This document shows, one piece after another, positions 42,265-50,035 of a DNA stretch of 51,536 nucleotides (positions are counted from its first letter, which is position 1; each line of letters opens with the position of its first letter). Where the stretch lies: NCBI GenBank assembly GCA_947166305.1, contig CAMVDV010000022.1, forward strand, positions 1 to 51,536, read 5' to 3'. The position numbers and the translations under genes are program-made. The stretch is from an uncultured Prevotellaceae bacterium (GTDB lineage Bacteria; Bacteroidota; Bacteroidia; Bacteroidales; Bacteroidaceae). A model generated the notes under the pieces. The model did no database searches, was not told the origin of the DNA, and saw only the letters and a program-made list of their open reading frames with translations.

Positions 42265-44709
42265 CTACTGCAACTGCTTGAGCAACCCGACGAGGTCGTC
42301 CAGGTCGCGGGCATCGATGTCGAGGTCGAGCATGTTGCCGTCGCGGTCGAAGAGCTTGTACGTCGGGAAGGCACGGACATCAAGGTGACGCTCGATGGCG
42401 CTCTGCTGCTCGGACGGCAGATTGTAGTGTGCCACGTTGTCTCCGCTGACGTTGTACTCCTTGATGACGTTTTCCCAAGACTCCTGAGGGCTGCGGTTGG
42501 CGAGGTAGAGGAACGCGATGTCGAAGTCTTTCAGACGCTCATACTCCTCCTGACTATGGGAGAGTGCCTCCTTGCAGGGTCCGCACCAAGTGCCCCAGAC
42601 GTCGAGCAGCACGAACTTTCCCTTGTAGGGTTCCAGGAGTTTCCGCAGCAAAGCCTCGCCTTCGGTGAGGTCTTTCACGTCGTCCGACGACTTGAGCACA
42701 AGCTTGTCGAACTCGCGGTTCTCAAGGGCGGCGTAGTAGTCGTTCTTCTTTTCAATCATCTCGATGCCGATGGGATTACCTATCATCGCCTTCAAGGAAT
42801 CGAGCACCTCGGGGAGCAGCGAGACGCGGTCGTGTTCGAGCTCTTCATAAACCTGCTGCGTAAGCCAGAGGCTCTTCAGGAACGGCTCGGCGCCAAGCGA
42901 GTCGAGGCGGTGCGCCTGATCCTTCATATTGGAGAGGAGCGACTTGCCTGAAAAGAACTTCTCTACCCTTGGACTGTTGAGAATTTTCTCAAAAGCCTGG
43001 ATGAGGTCGGCATTCTTCGTATTCTCTTCCTCGGCAATACGCTCCTTCTCTTCCTCTGTAGAAGCCTGACCGATGCGCTCCTGTGCTGTCTTTATCCACT
43101 CTTTCCAACGGTTCAGGACGTCAAGCTCCTCGTCATTCTCGGCTATCTCGCCGAGGTGGTCGAGGTAGTTCATCCTGAAAGTGCGGCTGACCGGCACGAC
43201 AGCATCACCAAGATAGTCTCGCAGGAACATTTGTGTCTCACGGTGAAGCGTCAAGGGAGACTCGAGCTTCGTCCAGAAGGTGTTGTATGCATACCGGCGT
43301 GCAACCTCGGGGAATCGGCTGTTTTCGCCGCGGAAGCGAGCCTGTCCGAAGTAGAATGCCTGCTGCCAAAGCGTGTTGCCCCGGCGATATTGCCTGTAGC
43401 GATTGGAGAGCGAGGGATGTTCCTCGAATAGACGCTCCTGCTTTGCGAACTGCGTCTGAAGCAGGCTGTCGGTCGATGCGATGTACCTGTCGAAGTCCTT
43501 ATCCCCGCGTTCCATCCTTACTGTCTGCCAGTCAACGGGGAACTTGAAGAGCTCGTTCTGCAGACGACAGTCGTCGCCCATGAAGTAGCGGCGTCCCTCC
43601 TTGAAGTCGTAGAGCAGGAAGTACGTCTTCCCTGGCTCGAGCATCGTCCGCATGAAGCAGCGCGACCAGTCGCAGAAGAACCCCGTACTGTTCAGGAGCG
43701 GGAAGCTGACCTTGAAGCGTCCCTGCTCGTCGAGGTCTGCATAGACTGATTCCTGGTCGCCCGTAAAGAGGTTGTTATAGCCGAACTCGAAGGTCTTCTC
43801 GCCCTTGTACTTGTCCGGCATGTCCTTTATCCAACCGACGACCGTCACCGTGTCGGCTTTGTAGTCGGTATCTACGAAGTCCGTACGCGTGTCCTTTTGC
43901 GGGTAGTCGGGCATGAAGCGGCTGGTTATCATGCTGTACGAAGCCTTCTGGTCGCCAATCTGTATGGTGCGCTTGCCCTTCTTGTCCTTGCCCACAATGA
44001 CACGAAGCAGCCCCCTCACCGCTCCCCCTTTGGGGGAGTGCTTCAATTCCGCCGCCGTTTCGCTTCCATTGCTTCCATAGCACTCCCCCAAAGGGGGAGC
44101 GGGGAGGGGGCTCTCCAGCAGCATTTCTGCCTCGCCCGTCTTCTGGTTGATGTCGAGCTTCTTGTAACGCCAGAAGCGGCAATCATATATGACCTGGTCC
44201 TCGAGGAAGGCAATCTTCCAGTCGCCCTTCTCGTCGCGCCAATAGGAAGGCAGCAGTTGCCGCCAGCGTTCCTCCACAGGCTTGATGCCCGTGATGGACC
44301 ATGCGCCGTCGAAGTCACCCTCGGTGAAGTCGAAGGACTTGGTCGATAGGGGCAGCGGCTCGAAGTGGAGCACGACCTCGCTTGTGCCGTCGGGGCCTGT
44401 CTGCTGGTGCGTGTCGAGCTGGATGCCGTCGGCAGACGTGATGGCGTACTGCTTGCCGTCAGCCTTCAGATAAGAGCCGCTGGCGAACTGGAACCAATAG
44501 TCATCGTAGTCCGACCGCTGGCTGACCGTCATATAGACGAGCGTCTCGTTCTCCTTCAGCTCGACCTTCGTGATGTCGAGAGCCAAATTGAAGAAGCCGT
44601 CGCCGTAGCTTGTACTGAACTCCGTAGTGGGCTGTTCCCACACGATTTGCTTTCCCTGTGCTGCCCCTGCTGCTATGAACAGAAGGCACGCGATGAGTGT
44701 CTGTTTCAT
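42265..44709 (-). CDS. TlpA-like exported thioredoxin-domain protein with in-frame palindromic insert
   Basis: I start at ATG 44709 (MKQTLIACLLFIAAGAAQG, signal peptide); an upstream ATG at 44757 would bury it. The 814-residue protein ends in a thioredoxin domain with WGTWCGPCKE (Cys709 and Cys712) and the cis-Pro strand RAFPTYKLF, as in TlpA-family thiol-disulfide oxidoreductases. The middle (about 280-400, FGYNNLFTGDQESVYADLDE) looks like the DUF4369-type beta domain common in such Bacteroidetes proteins. A helical linker has EE-rich repeats (STEEEKERIAEEEN). A family 2 palindromic element encodes about 35 residues near 200-234. It probably reduces disulfides in periplasmic or surface proteins; the partner is unknown. 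Confidence 0.82.
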   Translation of the reverse strand: MKQTLIACLLFIAAGAAQGKQIVWEQPTTEFSTSYGDGFFNLALDITKVELKENETLVYMTVSQRSDYDDYWFQFASGSYLKADGKQYAITSADGIQLDTHQQTGPDGTSEVVLHFEPLPLSTKSFDFTEGDFDGAWSITGIKPVEERWRQLLPSYWRDEKGDWKIAFLEDQVIYDCRFWRYKKLDINQKTGEAEMLLESPLPAPPLGECYGSNGSETAAELKHSPKGGAVRGLLRVIVGKDKKGKRTIQIGDQKASYSMITSRFMPDYPQKDTRTDFVDTDYKADTVTVVGWIKDMPDKYKGEKTFEFGYNNLFTGDQESVYADLDEQGRFKVSFPLLNSTGFFCDWSRCFMRTMLEPGKTYFLLYDFKEGRRYFMGDDCRLQNELFKFPVDWQTVRMERGDKDFDRYIASTDSLLQTQFAKQERLFEEHPSLSNRYRQYRRGNTLWQQAFYFGQARFRGENSRFPEVARRYAYNTFWTKLESPLTLHRETQMFLRDYLGDAVVPVSRTFRMNYLDHLGEIAENDEELDVLNRWKEWIKTAQERIGQASTEEEKERIAEEENTKNADLIQAFEKILNSPRVEKFFSGKSLLSNMKDQAHRLDSLGAEPFLKSLWLTQQVYEELEHDRVSLLPEVLDSLKAMIGNPIGIEMIEKKNDYYAALENREFDKLVLKSSDDVKDLTEGEALLRKLLEPYKGKFVLLDVWGTWCGPCKEALSHSQEEYERLKDFDIAFLYLANRSPQESWENVIKEYNVSGDNVAHYNLPSEQQSAIERHLDVRAFPTYKLFDRDGNMLDLDIDARDLDDLVGLLKQLQ
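44009..44112 (-). repeat. Family 2 coding palindromic element in the TlpA-like gene
   Basis: Arms of about 33 bp, AGCCCCCTC(A/C)CCGCTCCCCC...GAGTGC and its inverse, flank a centre of about 38 bp. On the plus strand the centre begins TTCAATTCCGCC, so the element lies opposite to the host gene, in contrast to the histidine kinase copy. It is translated without a stop as S-P-L-P-A-P-P-L-G-E ... K-H-S-P-K-G-G-A-V-R-G-L. Confidence 0.88.
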
Positions 44710-44776
44710 TGTTACCTTACTGACATACAGTCTTTTCACCAAGAACCATAACGTCATTTGTTTTGTTGTGTGATTA

Positions 44777-45029
44777 ATCTTTTTAAATGACTATCCGCAA
44801 TCATACCACCAAAGGGTGATTGTCTCACAGAGTGGTTTCACGATGCACTGGGGCTGAGAACGCCATATATAGCGCCAGCCAACGCCGCACAGGGAAATGT
44901 TCAACGCCGCACGCGGAAATGTTCAACGCCGCACGCGGAAATGTTCAACGCCGCACGGGGCGTTTTCGACACCCTCAAAGGGCAGTCCTTGATACTGGTG
45001 GTATGATTGCGGATAATCATATCTTTTTA
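44777..45029. mobile_element. MITE-like cassette carrying a 22-bp array
   Basis: Terminal inverted repeats of 25 bp (44787-44811 and 44996-45020; inner sequence ATCCGCAATCATACCACCA, one mismatch) bound a 235-bp segment. The 9-bp direct repeat ATCTTTTTA lies at 44777-44785 and 45021-45029, as expected of a target duplication, with one extra A on the left. There is no transposase. The interior includes the family A array at 44881-44968. It lies upstream of the TlpA-like gene. Confidence 0.75.
44881..44968. repeat. 22-bp tandem array, family A, copy 5 (four units)
   Basis: Units at 44881, 44903, 44925 and 44947 read AACGCCGCACGCGG then AAATGTTC. The last unit diverges. It lies inside the MITE-like cassette. 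Confidence 0.88.
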
Positions 45030-45062
45030 CCTTATATATATATATAACGCGCGAGCGCGCGA
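45029..45062. repeat. TATATA/CGCGCG bipartite motif, copy 2
   Basis: ACCTTATATATATATATA is followed by ACGCGCGAGCGCGCGA. It adjoins the right end of the MITE-like cassette and lies 46 bp downstream of the ABC ATPase stop. See copy 1 at 17254-17286. Confidence 0.6.
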
Positions 45063-45107
45063 AATGTTACACGTCGAGCCAAAGATTTAAGGATAATTAA
45101 GAAAACC

Positions 45108-45782
45108 TTATAGCTCTGCGTGCTGGACAATCTGTCCGTCGTAAAGCTCCACGATGCGGTCTGCAAAGCTGGCATCATGCTGCGAGTGCGTCACCATGAC
45201 GACGGTTGTGCCTTGTTCGTGCATCTGGCAGAGCAGGTCCATCACCTCCTTGCTGTTCGTGGAGTCGAGGTTTCCCGTCGGTTCGTCGGCAAGGATGAGC
45301 TTTGGGTTCGAGACGACAGCCCTGGCGATGGCGACGCGTTGCTGCTGTCCGCCGGAGAGCTGGGCGGGGAAATGCATACGTCGGTGCGACATGGCCAGGC
45401 GGTCGAGCACCTGCATCACGCGCTCCTTCCTTTCCCTTGCCGGCAGCCCCATGTAGAGAAGCGGCAGCTCGACGTTCTCATAGACGCTGAGCTCGTCGAT
45501 GAGGTTGAAGCTCTGGAACACGAAGCCGATGGTGCCTCGGCGCAGCTTGGTGCGCTCTGTGTCGTTGAGCTGGCTCACGTCACGTCCGCCGAGCAAGTAG
45601 GTTCCGCCTGTCGGCACGTCGAGCAAGCCCATTATATTTAATAATGTACTCTTGCCGCAGCCCGAAGGCCCCATAATGGCGACGAACTCTCCTTCCTTCA
45701 CTTCCAGGCTCACTTCGCGCAAAGCCCAGGTGTCAATCTCTTCCGTGCGGAAGACTTTCTTGAGGTTGTGTAACTTTATCAT
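45108..45782 (-). CDS. ABC transporter ATP-binding protein (MacB/LolD type)
   Basis: The 224-residue ATPase starts at ATG 45782 ([21 protein letters not shown]). Walker A is GPSGCGKST, the signature is LSGGQQQR, Walker B is [13 protein letters not shown] and the H-loop is VTHSQHD. This is the MacB/LolD subclass that works with FtsX-type permeases in efflux or lipoprotein handling. Its partner is encoded just upstream on the same strand (stop to start about 139 bp). The interval holds AGATAGAGG/CCTCTATCT inverted repeats and a short TGTGGC-ttc-GCCAC hairpin. The transported substrate is not evident. Confidence 0.92.
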   Translation of the reverse strand: MIKLHNLKKVFRTEEIDTWALREVSLEVKEGEFVAIMGPSGCGKSTLLNIMGLLDVPTGGTYLLGGRDVSQLNDTERTKLRRGTIGFVFQSFNLIDELSVYENVELPLLYMGLPARERKERVMQVLDRLAMSHRRMHFPAQLSGGQQQRVAIARAVVSNPKLILADEPTGNLDSTNSKEVMDLLCQMHEQGTTVVMVTHSQHDASFADRIVELYDGQIVQHAEL

Positions 45783-45921
45783 AATGTTTTTATTTAGGGA
45801 AGTAGTTAGAGGTAGATAGAGGAAGATATGTGGCTTCGCCACGAAGATAGAGGACGATACATTTGCCTGCCTGCTCAAACTAACGTCTTCTATCTTCTTC
45901 TATCTCCCTCTATCTTCATTA
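45783..45921. repeat. Inverted AGATAGAGG repeats between permease and ATPase genes
   Basis: AGGTAGATAGAGGAAGATAT on the left and ATCTTCTTCTATCTCCCTCT on the right form an imperfect long stem, with a GTGGC-ttc-GCCAC hairpin inside. This is a probable intercistronic RNA structure between permease and ATPase. Confidence 0.6.
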
Positions 45922-48258
45922 TTACTTATTTTTGCTGGTGATCCATATCTTCTGCCCTACGGCAAGCAATGTGACGAGTGTCACGATGATGACGCTGACG
46001 ACATACGGGACGTAAAGCTCCCAGACATGTGGCGCGACAGGTATCGACACAATGAAATAGACGAAGAGCAAGTAGATGGGCAGCGTGATGAGGATGCTGA
46101 CGAGGAGCATCAGCAGGTACCATCTGCCGAAGAGCCACACTATCTGCCATCGGCTGGCACCACAGGCTCGACGTATCGACACTTCACGCTGGCGGAGGCG
46201 CGTGTCGAGCGAGGCAGACGAGAAGGTGGTGAGCACGATGCTGAGCAGGGTGACGAAGGTCAGCGTCAGCACTATCATCTGTATCAGTTCCATCCAGAGT
46301 GCCTTGCGGAACATGAGGTCGAAGTAGTTCTGCATCGGTGCCTTCACCTGCCGGTAGTGTCCTCCGTCGTATCCTCCCTCCTCAAGAAAGAGTGCCTCGA
46401 CTTCCTTCCAGACCTTGTCATATTTGTGCGGCTTCGCCTTCACGATGACGTAGTTGTTGTATATCCACCAGTCGCCAATCATGCTGTCTCTCTCGCTCAC
46501 GTACAGCTTCTCTATCTTCTGTCCGTAATTGTTGTCCTCGGGAAAAAGGTCTGCCTGCACATAGCCAAGCAGCACCGAGTCTTCCGCCTCACGGCTGGTA
46601 TAGACGGGAAGCAAGCCTCCCCCAGCAGACCCTCTTCCCAACCCTTCCCCCTCTATGGGGAAGGGCTTTCTCCCCTTAGAGGGGGAGTAAGAGGGGGTCT
46701 TGGGCTTAGGGGCTAGGCCAAGCATGGGCAGGAAGTGTGTGTCCACCTGCATGGTCCTCTGGGTGCTGTAGTAGGCTATCAGCGCGACGTCCTCCACATC
46801 GTCCAGCGCCTTCAGCTTCTCCACAAAGGAGGGCCACACCATCTTATGGTCCACAGCTATGCAGTCGCGGAAGGCATCGGCATTCTCCGGCATGTTGTAG
46901 ATGCTGTTCCTCTCCGTGAATTCAGCAGTGAAGGCCAACATGGCGAGGCTGATGCAAACGAAGATCTGGCTGAGCGCCATCTGCAAGACGATGAGCAGGC
47001 TGCGGCCTCGGGTGGAGACCTTGTGGCTCTTGCCTACTATCGTGCTCAGGTCTGCCTTGACCACCCTTCGTGCCGACAGGACGGCGAGCGCTGCCGTCAG
47101 CAGGAACACCAGCAGACAGATGCACAGTTCTATGCTGAAAGCCCGGGGCATGTCCATCGAGAAGACTTTATAGAACTGCCGGATGAGGGGGATGCCATAG
47201 TCGGCCAGGAGGGATGTGAACAGGAGCGTCAAGGCTGTGACGAAGATGAAGACGATGCCTACCTCGCACACCAAGAGCCAAAGCAACTGGCTGCCTGTCG
47301 CTCCCATGCAACGGCGAAGACCCATCTCCCTCTGCCGCAGGCGGAAGAGCTGTGTCTGCATCTTCAGGAAACCGAGCAACCCAACCAATAGCACCAAACT
47401 GCCAACGACGAAGAGAATCACATTCATTATCATCGCGAAGGTGCGGTGGCCTTTCTTGCTCCCGTGGACTTCAACACGGTACTGCGGGAAGAGTTCCTTC
47501 ATCTCCCTGTCCAAGTCGTGATACGTCTTTCCCTCTGCAAGGATGATCCTCAAGTTGTATGGCAGGAGATAGCCCGAACTGCCGTTGTAGTTCGTCTCCT
47601 GCAGCAGGTTGGTCACAACGTACAGCTTGTCCTCCGAGAGGAAGAGGTCGCCCGTATCGACCACATCGACAATCTTGTTGAAGCCTTTGCCCGGCGTCTT
47701 GAGAAGGTAGTCGAAGGACGTCGTCGTGAAGCCTCGCGGGTCAACGTCCCTACCGAAGATGCGCTCCCACATGAGCTTTGTCATGAGGATGTCGCCAGGC
47801 TTCAGCACAGGAATCGGCTTGCCCGTTATGGCCGACCTAAGCCCTCGATAGTTGAGCCACTCGGGGCTGACCCAATAGTTCATCGACCAGACGGCATTCT
47901 CCTTCCCTTTCTTGTCCTTGATGTCCATATGACCTTGGTAGATGCTCTGGTTGGGTTCGATGAAACGGATGCTCGAGAGATGGCTGTCGCTGACTTGCTT
48001 CAGCATTTCTGGAGTGAAATAGACGATGCCGTTCATCGTGGAGTCCTCCTTCTCGTGAAGGTTCATCCAGGCAAGCGACGCTTCGCCTTCCGGCCACCGC
48101 TTCCCGACTCTCCAGGCGGAGTGCAGGAAGAGGGGCATCACGCAGAAGCATACCATGCCTACGGCAAGGCAGAAGACGGAAATGAGGTTCTGCACCTTGT
48201 ACTTCATCAGGTCGCGCCACGCAATCCTGACTGTTGGAAGAATCATTCTAATGTTCAT
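45922..48258 (-). CDS. ABC transporter permease, duplicated FtsX/MacB type, with palindromic insert
   Basis: The 778-residue inner-membrane protein has a first membrane helix (about 24-46, LISVFCLAVGMVCFCVMPLF) followed by a periplasmic domain. An FtsX domain of three helices ends the first half, with LRQREMGLRRCMGATGSQ. The second half repeats the layout with LRQREVSIRRACGASRWQ, giving about eight membrane segments as in Bacteroidetes MacB-like permeases. A family 1 palindromic element encodes about 25 residues (about 520-544, TPSYSPSKGR...PIEGEG) in the second periplasmic domain, likely a loop. It is divergent from a two-component system and upstream of its ATPase. Macrolide, antimicrobial peptide or lipoprotein export are possible roles. 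Confidence 0.9.
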   Translation of the reverse strand: MNIRMILPTVRIAWRDLMKYKVQNLISVFCLAVGMVCFCVMPLFLHSAWRVGKRWPEGEASLAWMNLHEKEDSTMNGIVYFTPEMLKQVSDSHLSSIRFIEPNQSIYQGHMDIKDKKGKENAVWSMNYWVSPEWLNYRGLRSAITGKPIPVLKPGDILMTKLMWERIFGRDVDPRGFTTTSFDYLLKTPGKGFNKIVDVVDTGDLFLSEDKLYVVTNLLQETNYNGSSGYLLPYNLRIILAEGKTYHDLDREMKELFPQYRVEVHGSKKGHRTFAMIMNVILFVVGSLVLLVGLLGFLKMQTQLFRLRQREMGLRRCMGATGSQLLWLLVCEVGIVFIFVTALTLLFTSLLADYGIPLIRQFYKVFSMDMPRAFSIELCICLLVFLLTAALAVLSARRVVKADLSTIVGKSHKVSTRGRSLLIVLQMALSQIFVCISLAMLAFTAEFTERNSIYNMPENADAFRDCIAVDHKMVWPSFVEKLKALDDVEDVALIAYYSTQRTMQVDTHFLPMLGLAPKPKTPSYSPSKGRKPFPIEGEGLGRGSAGGGLLPVYTSREAEDSVLLGYVQADLFPEDNNYGQKIEKLYVSERDSMIGDWWIYNNYVIVKAKPHKYDKVWKEVEALFLEEGGYDGGHYRQVKAPMQNYFDLMFRKALWMELIQMIVLTLTFVTLLSIVLTTFSSASLDTRLRQREVSIRRACGASRWQIVWLFGRWYLLMLLVSILITLPIYLLFVYFIVSIPVAPHVWELYVPYVVSVIIVTLVTLLAVGQKIWITSKNK
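46627..46700 (-). repeat. Family 1 coding palindromic element in the permease gene
   Basis: Read with the gene, AGACCCCCTCTTACTCCCCC opens it and GGGTCT closes it (74 bp). The translation K-T-P-S-Y-S-P-S-K-G-R ... P-I-E-G-E-G-L-G-R-G-S is in the same frame as in TrpE and TrpF. Confidence 0.88.
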
Positions 48259-48334
48259 AGTTATTATCTTTCGTTATGACGTTATATCGTTATATCGAGA
48301 GGCCGTTTAAGCCTTTTCGTTTCCTTTTCTGCTG

Positions 48335-48342
48335 CAAAGGTA
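48335..48342 (-). promoter_or_regulatory. -7 element of the permease-ATPase operon
   Basis: TACCTTTG on the minus strand, 77 bp upstream of the permease start codon. It lies in a block (CTGCTGCAAAGGTAAGAC) repeated at 50725-50742. The ATAACG/CGTTATATCG repeat lies between it and the gene. Confidence 0.65.
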
Positions 48343-48390
48343 AGACTTTCTTTAATTCATAATTCACAATTCGTAATTCATAATTGCGCC

Positions 48391-48421
48391 GTGTCCAAAC
48401 TTTAGGCACACTTGTGTCCAA
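48391..48421. promoter_or_regulatory. Candidate operator dyad between transporter and two-component operons
   Basis: GTGTCCAAACTTTAGGCAC (48391-48409) is a near-perfect dyad (GTGyCyAAA-C-TTTrGrCAC), followed by ACTTGTGTCC, a further GTGTCC half site. An almost identical copy is at 50787-50817. It lies about midway between the minus promoter (48335) and the plus promoter (48504). Confidence 0.65.
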
Positions 48422-48478
48422 TTCTTATACACTTTCGGGCAAAAACATCAGCCGAAAGGAAATAATTATGAATTATGA

Positions 48479-48511
48479 ATTGCGAATTATGAATTAAAAG
48501 AACTATCTTTG
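48479..48511 (+). promoter_or_regulatory. Promoter of the response regulator operon (leaderless)
   Basis: ATTG (48479-48482), 21 bp, then TATCTTTG (48504-48511). The ATG lies at 48516, so the transcript start should be at or next to the start codon. The promoter sits inside AATTATGAATT repeats whose inverted partners lie at 48355-48386. Confidence 0.65.
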
Positions 48512-48515
48512 CACC

Positions 48516-49040
48516 ATGAACTACGGCACACTTCTCATCATCGACGACAATCCTGCCATCCTGACTGCTGCAAAGATATGCTTGGCAAGCACCTTTGGGC
48601 GCATCGTCACACTCCCTTCGCCCGAGAAGGCTTTGCATATCATCGCCGAGGAACAGCCCCAGGCCATCTTGCTCGACATGAATTTCTCAATGGGGGTCAG
48701 TTCGGGTCAGGAAGGCATGATGTGGCTCACGGCCATCCTCCGCCGTTTTCCCGACACGCCCATCGTGCTCATCACGGCCTATGCCGACGTCAAACTGGCG
48801 GTACGCGCCTTGAAGAACGGAGCAGCCGACTTTGTGACAAAGCCGTGGGACAACGACGAACTCATCCGAATCCTGAAGGATGCCATCGACAAGGCGGGCG
48901 AGGTCGTCCCCCTCGAACAGCTTGAGGCGGAACACCTGCGAAAGGCTCTTGCCAAATGCGGCGGCAACATGAAGCGCGCCGCCGACATGCTCGGCATCAG
49001 CAGGCAGACATTATATAATAAAATGAAGAGTGAAAAATGA
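48516..49040 (+). CDS. Response regulator: receiver plus Fis-type HTH, no AAA+ domain
   Basis: The 174-residue protein has a receiver domain (about 1-125) with acidic pocket DD near 10-11, phosphoacceptor D in ILLDMNF (about 53), T in LITAYAD and K in FVTKPWD. The C-terminal 45 residues form a Fis-type helix-turn-helix (LRKALAKCGGNMKRAADMLG then ISRQTLYNKMK). NtrC-class regulators normally place an AAA+ sigma54 activator domain between the two; here it is missing and the linker is only about 10 residues, similar in layout to RegA/ActR. It would thus act as a classical DNA-binding regulator. It is followed after 34 bp by its histidine kinase and divergent from a transporter operon it probably controls. 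Confidence 0.9.
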   Translation: MNYGTLLIIDDNPAILTAAKICLASTFGRIVTLPSPEKALHIIAEEQPQAILLDMNFSMGVSSGQEGMMWLTAILRRFPDTPIVLITAYADVKLAVRALKNGAADFVTKPWDNDELIRILKDAIDKAGEVVPLEQLEAEHLRKALAKCGGNMKRAADMLGISRQTLYNKMKSEK

Positions 49041-49074
49041 AGAATGAAGAATTTGCTACCGCCGTTAATAGTTT

Positions 49075-50010
49075 ATGACTAACTACATCATTATAACAGT
49101 CATTCTGGCCGGCGTTGCTTTGGCTTTGTTCTATTGGTTTCGGCATCAGCGTCTGCTTCGTGAAAGGGCACAGTTGATGCGCGACGCCATCCGCCACCGT
49201 GACTTCTCGTTCCGCCTGCCCACACGCGGCCTCCTGTTCGGCGAGAAGGCTTTGCAGGAAGCTCTTAACGACCTGGGCAGCGAGACGCAAAAGCTGTTGG
49301 CACGGGGCGAAGTGGAGTCGTGGCAGAAGCTGACACGCATACTGACGCACGAAATCATGAATGCCGCCGCACCCATACAGAGCATCAGCCAAGCCTACCT
49401 CAGCTCGCCCGACATCGATGGCTCGCCATTCAAGGAAGGTATCCGCGCCATCCACGACACAAGTAAGGGTCTGACCGCCTTCATCGACAACTACCGCAAG
49501 CTGACCTGTCTGGAAGAGCCTGTCCTTACTGACATAACCCTTCGCTCTTTCGCCCAGAACCTTGCTTCGTTCTATCCACAACTCCATTGGGTTATCGACA
49601 TCCCTGCCGACCTCATCATCCGGGCCGACGAAAACCTCCTCCGGCAAGTCTTCATCAATCTCATCAAGAACGCCATCGAAGCCGAAGCGAAGACGATAGG
49701 GCTAGCCCCCTCCCCGCTCCCCCTTTGGGGGAGTGCTTCAATCTCGCAAAAAAGAGAAGCAACAGCGGCAATGAGGCACTCCCCCAAAGGGGGAGCGGGG
49801 AGGGGGCTTTACTTCTCCAACGACGGCCACGCCATCCCGCCTTCCGTGGCACAGGAAATCTTCGTACCCTTCTTCTCCACGAAGCAAAGAGGCACAGGCA
49901 TCGGCCTGTCCCTCTCGCGGCAAATCCTCATGACGATGGGCATGACGCTCCGCCTCAGCGATAGTCCCCTGCCAGACTACAACGTGACGTTCGTCATCGA
50001 GCAGAACTGA
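49075..50010 (+). CDS. Sensor histidine kinase with palindromic insert in its catalytic domain
   Basis: The 311-residue kinase has one N-terminal membrane helix (about 3-22, IIITVILAGVALALFYWF) and no extended sensor domain. The H-box is LTHEIMNAAAPI with His92. The N-box is VFINLIKNAIEAEA, the G1 box SNDGHAIPP, the F-box IFVPFFSTK and the G2 box GTGIGLSLSRQI. A family 2 palindromic element (49704-49808) adds 35 in-frame residues (about 210-245) between the N-box and G1 strands, where the domain normally has a short beta hairpin. All nucleotide-binding boxes survive, so activity is possible but is the first thing to doubt. It probably phosphorylates the upstream response regulator. Confidence 0.88.
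   Translation: MTNYIIITVILAGVALALFYWFRHQRLLRERAQLMRDAIRHRDFSFRLPTRGLLFGEKALQEALNDLGSETQKLLARGEVESWQKLTRILTHEIMNAAAPIQSISQAYLSSPDIDGSPFKEGIRAIHDTSKGLTAFIDNYRKLTCLEEPVLTDITLRSFAQNLASFYPQLHWVIDIPADLIIRADENLLRQVFINLIKNAIEAEAKTIGLAPSPLPLWGSASISQKREATAAMRHSPKGGAGRGLYFSNDGHAIPPSVAQEIFVPFFSTKQRGTGIGLSLSRQILMTMGMTLRLSDSPLPDYNVTFVIEQN
49704..49808 (+). repeat. Family 2 coding palindromic element in the histidine kinase gene
   Basis: The 105-bp element (35 codons) has 33-bp perfect inverted arms, AGCCCCCTCCCCGCTCCCCC on the left and its inverse on the right. The centre runs from TTCAATCTCGC to GGCAATGAGG. It is translated A-P-S-P-L-P-L-W-G-S ... R-H-S-P-K-G-G-A-G-R-G-L with no stop codon. Confidence 0.92.
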
Positions 50011-50035
50011 AACCTTCCCAAGCCTATCAGACCGG

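Noticed and set aside
48400..48420. Sigma54 promoter (GG..GC type)
   Set aside because: AGGCACACTTGTGTCC lacks the TTGC -12 box, the sequence is better explained as a dyad, and the local regulator has no AAA+ domain.
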